The notes below the pieces were generated by a model. That model made no database searches. It worked only from the letters and a program-made list of their open reading frames with translations, and was not told the DNA's origin. A stretch of 64,000 nucleotides of DNA from Maribacter hydrothermalis (lineage in GTDB: Bacteria > Bacteroidota > Bacteroidia > Flavobacteriales > Flavobacteriaceae), in NCBI RefSeq assembly GCF_001913155.1, contig NZ_CP018760.1, positions 248,001-312,000 on the forward strand. The letters run 5' to 3'. Position numbers and translations under genes: made by a program. This document shows, one piece after another, positions 13,084 to 22,267 of the stretch (positions are counted from its first letter, which is position 1; each line of letters begins with the position of its first letter).

Positions 13084-14646
13084 ATGCAGGGAAAAAAGGA
13101 GTACCAGGAGAAGCTTTTCGCTAGTTTCCAACTTAGTGAACGTATACCGAAGAACAATTTTTACAGGCGTTTGGGATCCGCCCTTGATCTTGGTTTCCTC
13201 TATAAGTTGACTCGGCCCTATTATGGGGAGAGCGGTCAAAAGAGCATAGACCCCGTGGTGTTCTTCAAGCTTTGTCTGGTGGGTTATCTGGAGAACCTTA
13301 TCAGCGACCGTAAACTGATTGCGCATTGTTCGATGCGCTTGGACATTCTTTATTTCATAGGCTATGACATTGATGAGGAACTTCCATGGCACAGTACCAT
13401 AAGCCGTACACGCCAACTGTTTCCAGAGTCCGTTTTCGAGGAAGTGTTCACGAATATTTTACAGTTGTGTATAGAAAAGGGAATGGTAAGTGGTCATACC
13501 CAAGCGATAGATTCGGCACCGGTAAAGGCGAACGCGAGTATGGATACCTTGGAACTGAAAGTGCCCGAGGAAGAACTAAAGGAGCACTTGGTGCGGATAC
13601 GGGCGATCAGCGCCATGGACAGGGAAGTGCCACACCGTAAGTCCAAGGATAATAAAGCGGATAAGGGCGATCGTAGTATTACCGCAAGTGGAAAGGAGCT
13701 GAATGCGATAAAGAGCCGTAACAAGAAGTGGGCGAAGGATCAGGATCAAAGACCCGGTGCAGGTAATAAAGGTGCGAAGTACACCAGTAACAAAACACAT
13801 TATAGCCCAACGGACCCCGATGCCAGGATAAGTGTGAAACCCGGCAAGGCCAGAAAGCTGAACTATCTTTCTCAACTTAGTGTTGACACGGCGCATCATG
13901 TTATAACCGACATCAGGGCGTACCATGCAGATGGAAAGGATAACCAGCAATTACAGGATATCGTACAACGCTTGCAAAGAAGATTATGGCAACAAGGTCT
14001 GGTATTTGAAAACTGCGTGGCCGATACGGGGTATAGTAGCGGGGAGAACTATGCATTTCTGGAAAACCAAGGGCTAAAAAGTTTCATTCCACCGCATGGC
14101 ACCTATAAAGGTGGTCCCGATGGGTTTACGTACATCAGGGAACACGACAATTATCTATGCCCACAGGGCAAGGTGATCCCTTTCAAAAAAGTGTTCCTTG
14201 ACAGCCGGACCAAGACCAAAAAGAAGGCGTACCGCGCGTCGAGCAAGATCTGCAAGGGCTGCTCGATCATGGAAAGCTGCCTTGGAAAGGTCAACGAGAA
14301 ACAGTTCTCGGTCACGTATTATCGGGCGGAATACGAACGGAACATCGCAAGGGTCGAGAGCCCACAGGGCAGGTATATGAAGGGTAAACGACAAAGCACC
14401 GTAGAACCCGTTTTCGGTACCCTCACCCAGTTCATGGGCATGCGCAAGATAAATACGATAGGTCTGGAACAGGCCAACAAGGTGATGCACCTCTCCGCAA
14501 TCGCCTATAACCTTAAGAAGTACCTGAAATTTGAACTGAAACGTTCAAATAGTGGGCTAGCAAAGCTTGCTTTTAAGGTCTTTATAAAAAGTACTGTCCA
14601 AGATATGTTTTCAGTATTCCTAAGGCATCAAAAAGTGACATTCTAA
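13084..14646 (+). CDS. IS1182-family transposase
   Basis: This DDE transposase of about 520 aa is chosen to start at the ATG at 13084 (MQGKKEYQEKLF), because the 11 codons upstream look like non-coding IS end. The N-terminal DUF772-type domain (FYRRLGSALDLGFLYKL, DPVVFFKLCLVGYLENL) is followed by the catalytic core. The first Asp is in AIDSAPVKANAS, the second in VADTGYSSGENY, and the Glu in STVEPVFGTLTQFMGMRK. A Cys pair region (SKICKGCSIMESC) forms the usual zinc-ribbon-like insert. The frame is open throughout, so the element may be active. Confidence 0.92.
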   Translation: MQGKKEYQEKLFASFQLSERIPKNNFYRRLGSALDLGFLYKLTRPYYGESGQKSIDPVVFFKLCLVGYLENLISDRKLIAHCSMRLDILYFIGYDIDEELPWHSTISRTRQLFPESVFEEVFTNILQLCIEKGMVSGHTQAIDSAPVKANASMDTLELKVPEEELKEHLVRIRAISAMDREVPHRKSKDNKADKGDRSITASGKELNAIKSRNKKWAKDQDQRPGAGNKGAKYTSNKTHYSPTDPDARISVKPGKARKLNYLSQLSVDTAHHVITDIRAYHADGKDNQQLQDIVQRLQRRLWQQGLVFENCVADTGYSSGENYAFLENQGLKSFIPPHGTYKGGPDGFTYIREHDNYLCPQGKVIPFKKVFLDSRTKTKKKAYRASSKICKGCSIMESCLGKVNEKQFSVTYYRAEYERNIARVESPQGRYMKGKRQSTVEPVFGTLTQFMGMRKINTIGLEQANKVMHLSAIAYNLKKYLKFELKRSNSGLAKLAFKVFIKSTVQDMFSVFLRHQKVTF

Positions 14647-14660
14647 TACTGAACCGGTAA

Positions 14661-14689
14661 TAATAAAACCTCTTAAAGAGGCTTTATTA
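14661..14689. terminator. Hairpin at the right end of the IS
   Basis: An inverted repeat with arms 14661-14672 and 14678-14689 (one mismatch, A14668/C14682) lies 15 bp after the transposase stop. It probably ends transposase transcription or blocks outside read-through, a common feature near IS ends. The mismatch becomes a G-U pair in minus-strand RNA, so protection from convergent read-through is as likely as transposase termination. Confidence 0.5.
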
Positions 14690-14733
14690 TGTTGATTTTA
14701 TTCAGAATTTAAGCTTGTGCAACGGTTACCGGT

Positions 14734-14938
14734 GTTAGCGTTTGTTGTTTTCGCCCGAGTATTCCAAAATAGCTAGATTTTTTGCTTTTATTTATCTCCG
14801 ACCGAGTGGGAAATCCGTTCGAGTTATCTTTTTTGAACTAGTAGGAATTCTTACCAAATAATTTTTCAAAACTCTTCACAACATTGACTTTTACACCAAA
14901 AATAGAACAAAAAGTTCTTTTTGATTATCTGAATTTTC
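14734..14938. repeat. Left flank of the hydrolase cassette, with inverted repeat
   Basis: This non-coding stretch begins with GTTAGCGTTTGTTGT (14734-14748). It matches, in inverted orientation and at 14 of 15 positions, 16420-16434 on the far side of the alpha/beta hydrolase gene. The rest is a compositionally distinct sequence (TTCGCCCGAG, CTCCGACCGAG), which looks like a dispersed flavobacterial intergenic element. No gene is seen in it. Confidence 0.45.
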
Positions 14939-16336
14939 CTATTGGGCGTTTTCGTGGAAGTTCCATTCAATTGGTTGTCTTATTGTGCTACAATCTAAAT
15001 TCGGTTTATTGAATGGATTGTTAAAAAAATCTTCGGTTATTTGAAGCAAACAGGGATTCACCAAATCATGACTTTCATCTGGGAAAACGACCCCGTAACC
15101 ATTTTTCAAATGCTTTAAAGCTTCGATGGAATTACTAATGGGATTGACTGGGTCCAAACTGCCCGAAACCAACAACGTTGGAACATCTGAAATCACGGGT
15201 TGGTTTTCAAGGACCGAAGCTCTAAATGGATGCCAATCGGATAGAGAGTTTAACCCTTCAAAGGTCATAATGTCAAATCCCAGTTCAGATTTTTTCTGAG
15301 CATTACTAATTTCAACACTATCCATAAATGGCAGTTCTTCATAGGCCATGACAGAATTGTTCATAGGCCAATGAACAAGATTGTACATAAACTCAATACG
15401 TTGAAGGACTTTGATTATGGGTTCCGAATTACCCTTCTCCATCGCTTCAATAATTTCGGGGATATCGGCTATTGAAGAGCGACTATAAAGTGATTGGTGT
15501 AATAATAGTAAGGCATCTCGACGGTTTAGAACAAAAGGTTTTGAGTCGTATTCTAAATGCAAGGGTTCAGATTTTAACTTTTTTAGAATTTTTAATAAAC
15601 GATTTTTAAGGTTTGGATAGCGGCTATTACATTTCTCACTTTGTTGACAACGCTTGAGAACCTCAAAAAGGGAATTTTCAAAATCGATAACCGTTTCTCC
15701 AAGTAATTGAGATTCTGGAGCAAAAACGCCTACAAATATTGAGCTACGAACACTAAGTGGAAAATCGCGCATGATGGTCAATCCTAATCTTGAACCATAA
15801 GATGCTCCTAATAGATTCCATTGCTCATATCCCAAATCTTTGCGCAAGGCCTCGAAATCAGCAGCATTTTCTTGGCTATTATAGCCTGCTAAATCGACCC
15901 CTTTTTTATTGAGTACTTTGCTACATTGATTAAAGATTGAGTCCAAGGCTTTCAATTCTTCTTTAGCACTTAAGTCTTGTCTTACCACAGCAATAATAGC
16001 TTTACCTATATTACTACAGTCTGCATCGGACGACGCACCTGTTCCACGTTGATCCATAAGTACAATATCCCTATTGTTCCTAAAAGGATGATTTTTCCAA
16101 TTCTCTTCCATGATTAAGGTAGGAACACCTGGTCCACCCTGTAAATATAAAATAGGCTTCTTTAAAGAATCGGCTTTTTTAGCCTTAAGAACTTTATATG
16201 TCAATTTGAGAGTGCGAGAATCTGAGTCTAGTCTGTTTTCGGGGACTTCTAGAATGCCATCTATGACTTCATACGGAGAAGTTGTATTACATGAATGAAA
16301 GAGAACTGCAAAAATTAAAACTGTCCATAAACGCAT
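14939..16336 (-). CDS. Alpha/beta hydrolase lipoprotein, S33 proline-iminopeptidase/TAP-like
   Basis: This 465-aa exported hydrolase has a lipobox Cys at residue 16 (FAVLFHSC). The core has the oxyanion motif LYLQGGPGVP, then DQRGTGASSDADC, and the nucleophile Ser in LLGASYGSRLG. The C-terminal part supplies the Asp (SGSLDPVNP) and His (PDESHDLVNPC) of the triad, as in the TAP-like C-terminal domain of S33 peptidases. It probably cleaves N-terminal residues from peptides or a related ester/amide. It is the only gene between two dispersed repeats and inverted-repeat ends, so it may be a mobile gene cassette. Confidence 0.8.
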   Translation of the reverse strand: MRLWTVLIFAVLFHSCNTTSPYEVIDGILEVPENRLDSDSRTLKLTYKVLKAKKADSLKKPILYLQGGPGVPTLIMEENWKNHPFRNNRDIVLMDQRGTGASSDADCSNIGKAIIAVVRQDLSAKEELKALDSIFNQCSKVLNKKGVDLAGYNSQENAADFEALRKDLGYEQWNLLGASYGSRLGLTIMRDFPLSVRSSIFVGVFAPESQLLGETVIDFENSLFEVLKRCQQSEKCNSRYPNLKNRLLKILKKLKSEPLHLEYDSKPFVLNRRDALLLLHQSLYSRSSIADIPEIIEAMEKGNSEPIIKVLQRIEFMYNLVHWPMNNSVMAYEELPFMDSVEISNAQKKSELGFDIMTFEGLNSLSDWHPFRASVLENQPVISDVPTLLVSGSLDPVNPISNSIEALKHLKNGYGVVFPDESHDLVNPCLLQITEDFFNNPFNKPNLDCSTIRQPIEWNFHENAQ

Positions 16337-16419
16337 ACTTAATTGATTTTAAAATGACTATTAGAGATTCCGTCAAAACTCAATATTTTTTATATTGAAA
16401 TTTCCCAAAATGCTTTTTT

Positions 16420-16655
16420 ACAATAAACGCTAACGTTTGAGCTATGCGTAGTGCGGAGGCAAGGAAACATTTCGTTGCCGTCAGCGTGCGTAGCTAAAGC
16501 TTATTGCCCGCCCGAACGTGCCTTTTCGGTACGGGCGGGTTTTGCTTTTTCTTTTTTCTTGTCTAAAGCTAAATCCATAAGATTTAGCGACTTTATAAAT
16601 TTACTCAGACCTTAGCTTTAAACCCTAAAGACCGCATTACGTTTAGGTTTTGTTG
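16420..16655 (+). repeat. Dispersed intergenic repeat, copy B, with two hairpins
   Basis: This gene-free stretch holds the inverted-repeat end 16420-16434. A segment similar to copy A (TGCGGAGGCAAGGAAAC) follows. Next come an 8-bp perfect GC hairpin (CCCGCCCG 16507-16514 with CGGGCGGG 16532-16539) followed by a T-rich tract, and a second perfect hairpin (GCTAAATC 16568-16575 with GATTTAGC 16581-16588). It could act as a terminator in the plus direction. The whole unit looks like a structured dispersed repeat and not a gene. Confidence 0.5.
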
Positions 16656-16664
16656 TAAAAATTT

Positions 16665-17306
16665 TTATAAACTATATTCAATTCCTAGATTAAATACAAA
16701 AGATTTAATATCATCATCTCGTTTTAATAATCCAGAATATGACCTTAAGTTTAGGGATAAACTTTCTGATAATTTTTGACCAAACCCAAGGATTACTCCA
16801 AAATCAAAAGAATCTCCTTCTCTAATCACAAAACTATCATCTTCTCCAGCTAATAATTGCTGAGACGTATTCAAACTTCTGTCAACAATAAATCCAAATT
16901 GCGGACCACTTTCAAGATAAAAGCTTTTGGAAAAAAAGACTTTTATTGCTAATGGTATAGAGACAGTCAATTCGTTAACCTGATAAGTGAATTCATATGT
17001 ATTTCGATTGGGTAATGGATTACCGTTGTAATCGAAGTTAGGAATACTTAAACTTCCCAAATTGACCTTACTACCTTGTAGTGCAAATAAAACCTCTGGT
17101 TGAAATTCCAATTTTTCTTCCAAAGAGATATTAAAAAATCCCCCTGCATAAAATCCAATTTTGTATTTATAATCTATAGAATTTTTATTTGGAGTATATT
17201 TTCCATAATTAATTCCCGCCTTTAATCCGAAATTAAAACTTTTATCTTGTCCATAGAAGTTTGATAAATTAAATAATAGAAAAATTAGAATTAAAAGTTT
17301 TTGCAT
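16665..17306 (-). CDS. Outer-membrane beta-barrel protein (porin/PorT-like family)
   Basis: This 213-aa protein has a signal peptide (MQKLLILIFLLFNLSNFYGQ) and a barrel of alternating strands that begins FNFGLKAGINYGKY. It ends with the aromatic-rich strand SFVFNLGIEYSL. This is the outer_membrane_beta-barrel_2-type domain found in many Bacteroidota proteins of unknown substrate. It probably sits in the outer membrane as a small eight-stranded barrel. No operon partner is evident. Confidence 0.75.
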   Translation of the reverse strand: MQKLLILIFLLFNLSNFYGQDKSFNFGLKAGINYGKYTPNKNSIDYKYKIGFYAGGFFNISLEEKLEFQPEVLFALQGSKVNLGSLSIPNFDYNGNPLPNRNTYEFTYQVNELTVSIPLAIKVFFSKSFYLESGPQFGFIVDRSLNTSQQLLAGEDDSFVIREGDSFDFGVILGFGQKLSESLSLNLRSYSGLLKRDDDIKSFVFNLGIEYSL

Positions 17307-17395
17307 TTTATTAGTTAGTTAAATTTTTTACAACAGTTGTATAAGATAACAAGTTACTTTATCCATCTTATACAAACACTAATATAAAACAAAAA

Positions 17396-17419
17396 AACCA
17401 TCACTTAAAAGTGATGGTT
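17396..17419 (-). terminator. Terminator of the transketolase-transaldolase operon
   Basis: A perfect 10-bp stem (17396-17405 with 17410-17419, loop TAAA) is flanked by A on the left and T on the right. On the minus strand it is followed by seven U, so it ends the tkt-tal transcript. It may also work for the plus strand. The left flank plus left arm (17377-17406) duplicates 9668-9698 almost exactly. Confidence 0.8.
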
Positions 17420-17448
17420 TTCTATATCAATAGACTAAATATTAAGAC

Positions 17449-18102
17449 TTAGTTTCCTTTTTTGTAATCTGCCAAGAACTTCTCTAAACCACTATCAGTT
17501 AATGGGTGCTTTAATAGTCCGGTAATTGAACTTAAACCACCTGTCATAACATCAGCACCAATTTTAGCACAATCGATAATATGCATTACGTGACGTACAG
17601 ATGCTGCTAATATTTGAGTTTCGTAACCGTAGTTATCATAGATTAAACGAATATCTGCAATCAATCCTAATCCGTCTGTAGAGATATCATCTAAACGACC
17701 AATAAAGGGCGATACGTAAGTTGCACCCGCCTTCGCGGCCAATAATGCTTGACCAGAAGAGAATACCAATGTACAGTTTGTTCTATATCCTTTATCGGAG
17801 AAATATTTAATTGCTTTTACACCTTCTTTAATCATAGGTACTTTAATAACGATTTGCGGGCTAATTTTAACCAACTTCTCGCCTTCTTTTACCATACCTT
17901 CAAAATCAGTAGAAATAACCTCAGCACTAACGTCACCGTCTACTAGATCACATATTTTCTTGTAATGCGCCAAAATGTTGTCAGCCCCTGTAATTCCTTC
18001 TTTTGCCATTAAAGATGGGTTTGTGGTAACACCATCTAAAATACCCATATCCTGAGCTTCTTTAATCTCGTCTAAATTTGCTGTATCTATAAAAAATTTC
18101 AT
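17449..18102 (-). CDS. tal: Transaldolase (FSA/TalC subfamily)
   Basis: This 217-aa class I aldolase transfers dihydroxyacetone units in the non-oxidative pentose phosphate pathway. The Schiff-base lysine is K87 in IVIKVP, and the N-terminal [10 protein letters not shown] and GVTTNPSLM motifs are typical. The residue equivalent to Tyr131 of E. coli fructose-6-phosphate aldolase is Phe133 here ([11 protein letters not shown]), which is the transaldolase-type residue. It lies 55 bp downstream of transketolase on the same strand, so the two form an operon. Family length is normal. Confidence 0.93.
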   Translation of the reverse strand: MKFFIDTANLDEIKEAQDMGILDGVTTNPSLMAKEGITGADNILAHYKKICDLVDGDVSAEVISTDFEGMVKEGEKLVKISPQIVIKVPMIKEGVKAIKYFSDKGYRTNCTLVFSSGQALLAAKAGATYVSPFIGRLDDISTDGLGLIADIRLIYDNYGYETQILAASVRHVMHIIDCAKIGADVMTGGLSSITGLLKHPLTDSGLEKFLADYKKGN

Positions 18103-18157
18103 CTTGTCTTATTTTAAATTTATTATGAATGTCTTTTGGGCAAGCCCCAAAGATTAT

Positions 18158-20188
18158 TTATTTTAAAAAATCTACTACTTGTTGGTATACTTGCTCTCCT
18201 GTGAAGCCGAATTTTTCATCAAGTACAGTTGCCGGAGCAGAATAACCAAAATGCTCTAAACCGAATACTTTACCGTTTGGTCCTGCCAAGCCTTCTAGGT
18301 TTACAGGTAAACCTGCCGTAAGTCCGAAAACTGGTTTGTTTGGCGGAATCACTTTTTCTTGGTATGATTCTGACTGCTGTCTGAATATACCTTCTGATGG
18401 TATGGAAGCGATATTCACTTTTAATCCTTCTTTCTCTTCTAATAATTTTGTTGCAGCTACCAATGTTGCTACTTCAGAACCATTAGCGATTAAAATTACA
18501 TCTGGATTCGCTACTTCTTGTACCAAGTATCCTCCTTTTTCTGCTCCTAATGCTTCTTGGTAACGGTTACCACTCTTCGCTGGTACATCTTTTATCCCTT
18601 GACGAGATAAAATAAGTCCGGTCGGCGTTTTTTGGTTTTCCATTGCCATTTTCCAAGCTACGTTTGTTTCTTGAGAATCTGCAGGACGTAAGGCTACAAA
18701 ACTTTGATCGTGGCTGTGGTTCTTTAATTTCTCTAACAAACGTATTTGAGCTTCTTGCTCTATTGGCTGGTGTGTTGGTCCGTCCTCACCTACTCTAAAG
18801 GCATCATGCGTCCATACAAACTTTACTGGTAATTCTTGAATACAGCTTAAACGAATAGCTGGTTTCATATAATCTGAGAATACAAAGAATGTTGCTACTA
18901 CCGCCATTACTCCGCCATGAAGCGCAATACCGTTAGCCATAGTTGCCATTGTTAATTCTGCTACACCTGCTTGTAAGAATGCTCCAGAGAAATCACCTTT
19001 CTTTAAAATGTGTGTTTTCTTTAAGAATCCGTCTGTTTTATCACTGTTCGATAAATCGGCAGAGGATACAATCATATTCTCCACATTTTGCGCTAAATAA
19101 GCCAAAACATTAGAAGATGCTGCACGTGTTGCCTGGCCCTCTTTTTGCTCAATAGAGCTAAAGTCTAGTTTAGGTAATTTACCTTCTAAGAAACCATCTA
19201 ATTTTGCAGATAACGCAGCATTCGAAGAACGCCATGCATCAATTTCTTTTTTCTTAGCTTGTGCTTGGTCTTTCTTTTTATTGATAATTCCTTCGTAGTA
19301 CTCTTCTACTTTTGAATAGATATCGAAAGGATTTGCTACATCTGCTCCTAAATTTATTAGGGTCTTTTCGTAATCTGCACCTGTATCGCCAATTGGCTTA
19401 CCGTGCAATTCTGTATACCCTTCGTAAGGACTACCATCTGCAGTTACACAACCTTTACCCATAATCGTTTGACCGATAATTAGTGTTGGCTTATCTGTTT
19501 CTGCATTAGCATCTGTAAGTGCTTTTCTTATTTGTTCATGGTCGTGACCGTCTATAGTTACAACTTTCCATCCCCATGCTTCATATTTTTTCGCTGTATC
19601 TTCTGAAGTTACCTCATCTGTTTTAGATGATAATTGAACATCGTTAGAATCGTAGAACATAATAAAGTTGCTTAACCCTAAATGACCTGCAATTCTACCT
19701 GCACCTTGCGATATTTCTTCTTGTACACCACCATCAGAAATAAAGCCATAAATTTTATGGTTCATCCAATCTCCAAAACGAGCTTTTAAGAAATTTGCCG
19801 CAACTGCAGCACCAACTCCCATTGTATGCCCTTGACCTAATGGTCCTGATGTATTTTCAATTCCTCTTGCAACATCTACTTCTGGGTGACCCGGTGTTAC
19901 CGAACCCCATTGTCTAAAATTAGCAACATCATTCTTTTCATAATTACCTAATAGGTAATACTGCGCATACATTAATGTCGATAAGTGCCCCGCATCCATG
20001 AAAAAACGGTCACGAAATGGCCATTTCATATCTGAAGGATCATAGTTGAAAAATTCAGAGTATAAAATGTGCATATAGTCTGCTCCTCCCATTGGCCCAC
20101 CTGGGTGTCCAGAGTTTGCCTTTTCTACCATCGCTACAGCTAATGCCCTAATATTATCGGCTGCTAATTGATCTAGTTCCTTATTCAT
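18158..20188 (-). CDS. tkt: Transketolase
   Basis: This 676-aa thiamine-diphosphate enzyme moves two-carbon units between sugar phosphates. The ThDP motif runs from GDGG-like ISDGGVQEEIS (about residue 150) to YDSNDVQL. The N-terminal NSGHPGGPMG is the phosphate-binding region, and the central domain has THDAFRVGEDGPTHQPIEQ with a catalytic His and Glu. The C-terminal domain carries SNGSEV-like ANGSEVATLV. It is the first gene of an operon with transaldolase. Confidence 0.97.
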   Translation of the reverse strand: MNKELDQLAADNIRALAVAMVEKANSGHPGGPMGGADYMHILYSEFFNYDPSDMKWPFRDRFFMDAGHLSTLMYAQYYLLGNYEKNDVANFRQWGSVTPGHPEVDVARGIENTSGPLGQGHTMGVGAAVAANFLKARFGDWMNHKIYGFISDGGVQEEISQGAGRIAGHLGLSNFIMFYDSNDVQLSSKTDEVTSEDTAKKYEAWGWKVVTIDGHDHEQIRKALTDANAETDKPTLIIGQTIMGKGCVTADGSPYEGYTELHGKPIGDTGADYEKTLINLGADVANPFDIYSKVEEYYEGIINKKKDQAQAKKKEIDAWRSSNAALSAKLDGFLEGKLPKLDFSSIEQKEGQATRAASSNVLAYLAQNVENMIVSSADLSNSDKTDGFLKKTHILKKGDFSGAFLQAGVAELTMATMANGIALHGGVMAVVATFFVFSDYMKPAIRLSCIQELPVKFVWTHDAFRVGEDGPTHQPIEQEAQIRLLEKLKNHSHDQSFVALRPADSQETNVAWKMAMENQKTPTGLILSRQGIKDVPAKSGNRYQEALGAEKGGYLVQEVANPDVILIANGSEVATLVAATKLLEEKEGLKVNIASIPSEGIFRQQSESYQEKVIPPNKPVFGLTAGLPVNLEGLAGPNGKVFGLEHFGYSAPATVLDEKFGFTGEQVYQQVVDFLK

Positions 20189-20570
20189 TTATTATCAGAT
20201 TATTTTTCAGGTTCGTGTTTACTTTTTAAACTACTATTATCTCCTCAAAGATACTTTATATCAAGCGCTAATTAAAATAATTTGGACAACATAATTCTAT
20301 AGTCTTCAAGTCATAAGCGCTTCTACCTCCTTAATTTATATTATCTACACGTTCGAAAGGGTTTTCGAAATAATTCAATTATGTATTTTCTTGAAGCATA
20401 ATCGTATTAAATACTAGAAGTAAACAACTTACGGAGTACTTTTGCCACAAAATTTTGATTTCACGCAAATAAGTCCTTTTCAAAATCAAATAGCGATTTA
20501 GTTGATATGTAACACTTTTTTCAAATTCTGTATACTTTAATTGATTGATGCCGAAGTACAACAACCTAAA
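20189..20570 (-). promoter_or_regulatory. Gene-free stretch with putative transketolase promoter
   Basis: This 382-bp intergenic region separates the divergent transketolase and esterase genes. On the minus strand, TATCTTTG (20246-20253) matches the Bacteroidota -7 box TAnnTTTG and would start transcription about 50 nt before the tkt ATG. No clear -33 TTG was found at the usual spacing, and no other conserved operator or small gene was seen. Confidence 0.4.
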
Positions 20571-21500
20571 ATGAAACTAAACATAGCTTCTTTTCTTAAA
20601 TATCTATTTACCTGTTTATTACTATTTAGTTTACAGATTACTGAAGCTCAAAAAACGAAAGTTATAAAGGATGGTGTACTTAGGCGCACCTATAATTATG
20701 CAGATACGCTACAGCTAGATTTCTATAGCATTCCTAAAGATACCATTTCATTAAAACCAACGGTGATTCTTGTACATGGTGGCGGATTTACTGCTGGTCA
20801 ACGTAATGGTGGCGATGAAGCCGGACTAAGTAGATACTTGGCCAAACAAGGTTTTAATGTAGCATCAATTGACTACAGACTTTCACGAAAAGGGAAATCT
20901 TTTGGATGTGACTGTGCTACATCAATAAAAATGGATACCTATATTGAAGCCGTAGCCGACCTTTCTAAAGCCATAAATTATCTTACAAAAAGTACATCCA
21001 TTTTTAAGGTAGACTCTTCAAAAATATTCCTAATAGGCAGTAGTGCTGGTGCAGAAACCGTTTTAAATTTTCAGTTTATGCGATACGATTATCGTTTTAA
21101 AAACCTTCCCTACCCCGATGCAAATATTATAGGAGCCGTAAGTTTATCTGGTGCCGTGCTTGATGAAAATTATATAAATTATAGAAATAAAATTCCGTTG
21201 CTTTTTTTCCATGGGGTAAAAGATTCTATTGTACCCTACAATACAAATTCGCATCGCTCTTGTAGTACTACAGATACCGGGTATATTGTTTTAAATGGAC
21301 CCAAAGCTATTGCAGAACGCTTGAGGGATTTAAATGGGGATTTTAGAATTTTTTATAATGAGAATGGCGGACACGAATGGGCTTCATTAGGTTATGAATT
21401 TCCTGAACAGATAAGTCAGTTCTTAGAAGAAGTGCTAAATGGAGTAGCTAATATGAAAGATTTTGAAAACGTTACTTCTCCTATTGAAAGTAGAGAATAA
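20571..21500 (+). CDS. Secreted esterase/lipase-type alpha/beta hydrolase
   Basis: The start at 20571 (MKLNIASFLKYLFTCLLLFSLQITEAQ) gives a normal signal peptide; a longer reading from 20541 would add ten residues before it. The core shows the oxyanion motif LVHGGGFTAGQ, a nucleophile Ser in IGSSAGAETV and a late GGHEW His, as in the BD-FAE/esterase group. The protein is periplasmic or extracellular by its signal. The substrate is unknown. The gene is monocistronic. Confidence 0.75.
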   Translation: MKLNIASFLKYLFTCLLLFSLQITEAQKTKVIKDGVLRRTYNYADTLQLDFYSIPKDTISLKPTVILVHGGGFTAGQRNGGDEAGLSRYLAKQGFNVASIDYRLSRKGKSFGCDCATSIKMDTYIEAVADLSKAINYLTKSTSIFKVDSSKIFLIGSSAGAETVLNFQFMRYDYRFKNLPYPDANIIGAVSLSGAVLDENYINYRNKIPLLFFHGVKDSIVPYNTNSHRSCSTTDTGYIVLNGPKAIAERLRDLNGDFRIFYNENGGHEWASLGYEFPEQISQFLEEVLNGVANMKDFENVTSPIESRE

Positions 21501-21506
21501 GCGTAA

Positions 21507-22196
21507 CTAAGCCAAATTTACATCAAAGAAATGTCCAATAAGTGCGGTAATTACCATAGCAACAGTGCCCCAAAAGCTAATTCTTAAAATGGCCGTCCAC
21601 ATATTTGAGCCTCCTGCTTTGGCCGCAATTGCACCTAATACTGCCAAGAATACTACTGCAAAGGCATATTGTACATATTCCATATAATCTAGAGATCCAA
21701 AATAAGCGACTAATACGGGTAATAATCCGCCAAAAATAAATGCTGCTCCAGACGATAAAGCCGCTAATAAAGGATTAGCTTGAGTAATATGATTAATACC
21801 TAACTCATCTCTTGCATGTGCCCCTAATGCATCATGAGCAGTTAATTGTTTTGCTACTTGTAAAGCTAAATTCTTATCTAATCCGCGTTCTTCATAGATT
21901 TCAGCGAGCTCTTTTAATTCTTCTTCCGGCATTTCTTCTAGTTCTGTACGCTCCCTAGCCAAATCTGCCTTTTCTAAATCTTCTTGCGAACTAACCGATA
22001 CATATTCCCCTGCAGCCATGGATAAAGCCCCTGCAACCAAACCTGCCACTCCGGCTAGTATTATAGGCTCTCTAGTAGAGCTCGCCGCAGCTACACCAAT
22101 TACTAAACTAGCAGTTGACAAAATACCATCATTAGCCCCTAAAACAGCTGCTCTTAACCATCCGCTTCTTGTACCGTAATGTGTTTCGTTCTGCAT
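21507..22196 (-). CDS. VIT1/CCC1-family iron/manganese transporter
   Basis: This 229-aa membrane protein has the family opening RAAVLGANDGILSTASLVIGVA and the AAGEYVSVSSQEDLEKADL motif, then a cytoplasmic acidic stretch with metal-binding Glu residues. Three C-terminal helices follow (about 145-165, 175-190, 203-222). VIT1/CCC1 proteins export or store Fe2+/Mn2+. It lies 71 bp downstream of rpiA on the same strand and may be cotranscribed. Confidence 0.85.
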   Translation of the reverse strand: MQNETHYGTRSGWLRAAVLGANDGILSTASLVIGVAAASSTREPIILAGVAGLVAGALSMAAGEYVSVSSQEDLEKADLARERTELEEMPEEELKELAEIYEERGLDKNLALQVAKQLTAHDALGAHARDELGINHITQANPLLAALSSGAAFIFGGLLPVLVAYFGSLDYMEYVQYAFAVVFLAVLGAIAAKAGGSNMWTAILRISFWGTVAMVITALIGHFFDVNLA

Positions 22197-22267
22197 AGTT
22201 GTTCTGTTTATTACTATAGCTGTTTATATAATTACCGTTGGAGTCTTTTAAATACGCGATTTATAAA

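Larger units (their letters stand above)
13015..14723 (+). mobile_element. IS1182-like insertion sequence
   Basis: A 1.7-kb element carries one transposase gene. It is bounded by 10-bp perfect inverted repeats, GTTGCACAAG at 13015-13024 and CTTGTGCAAC at 14714-14723. The GC content of the coding part is clearly higher than that of its neighbours, which indicates recent acquisition. No target-site duplication is evident: flanks are GCCT on the left and GGTT on the right. It is inserted at the end of the dispersed repeat copy A. It looks intact. Confidence 0.8.

Noticed and set aside
14155-14490. Long minus-strand frame inside the transposase gene
   Set aside because: It is a shadow caused by the higher GC of the IS; the plus-strand transposase explains the region fully.
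13015-14723. Composite transposon carrying the hydrolase
   Set aside because: Only one IS copy is present, and the hydrolase lies outside its ends.
14734-16434. Integron attC sites around the hydrolase gene
   Set aside because: The repeats contain GTTAGC but not the RYYYAAC/GTTRRRY core, and no integrase gene is in the window.
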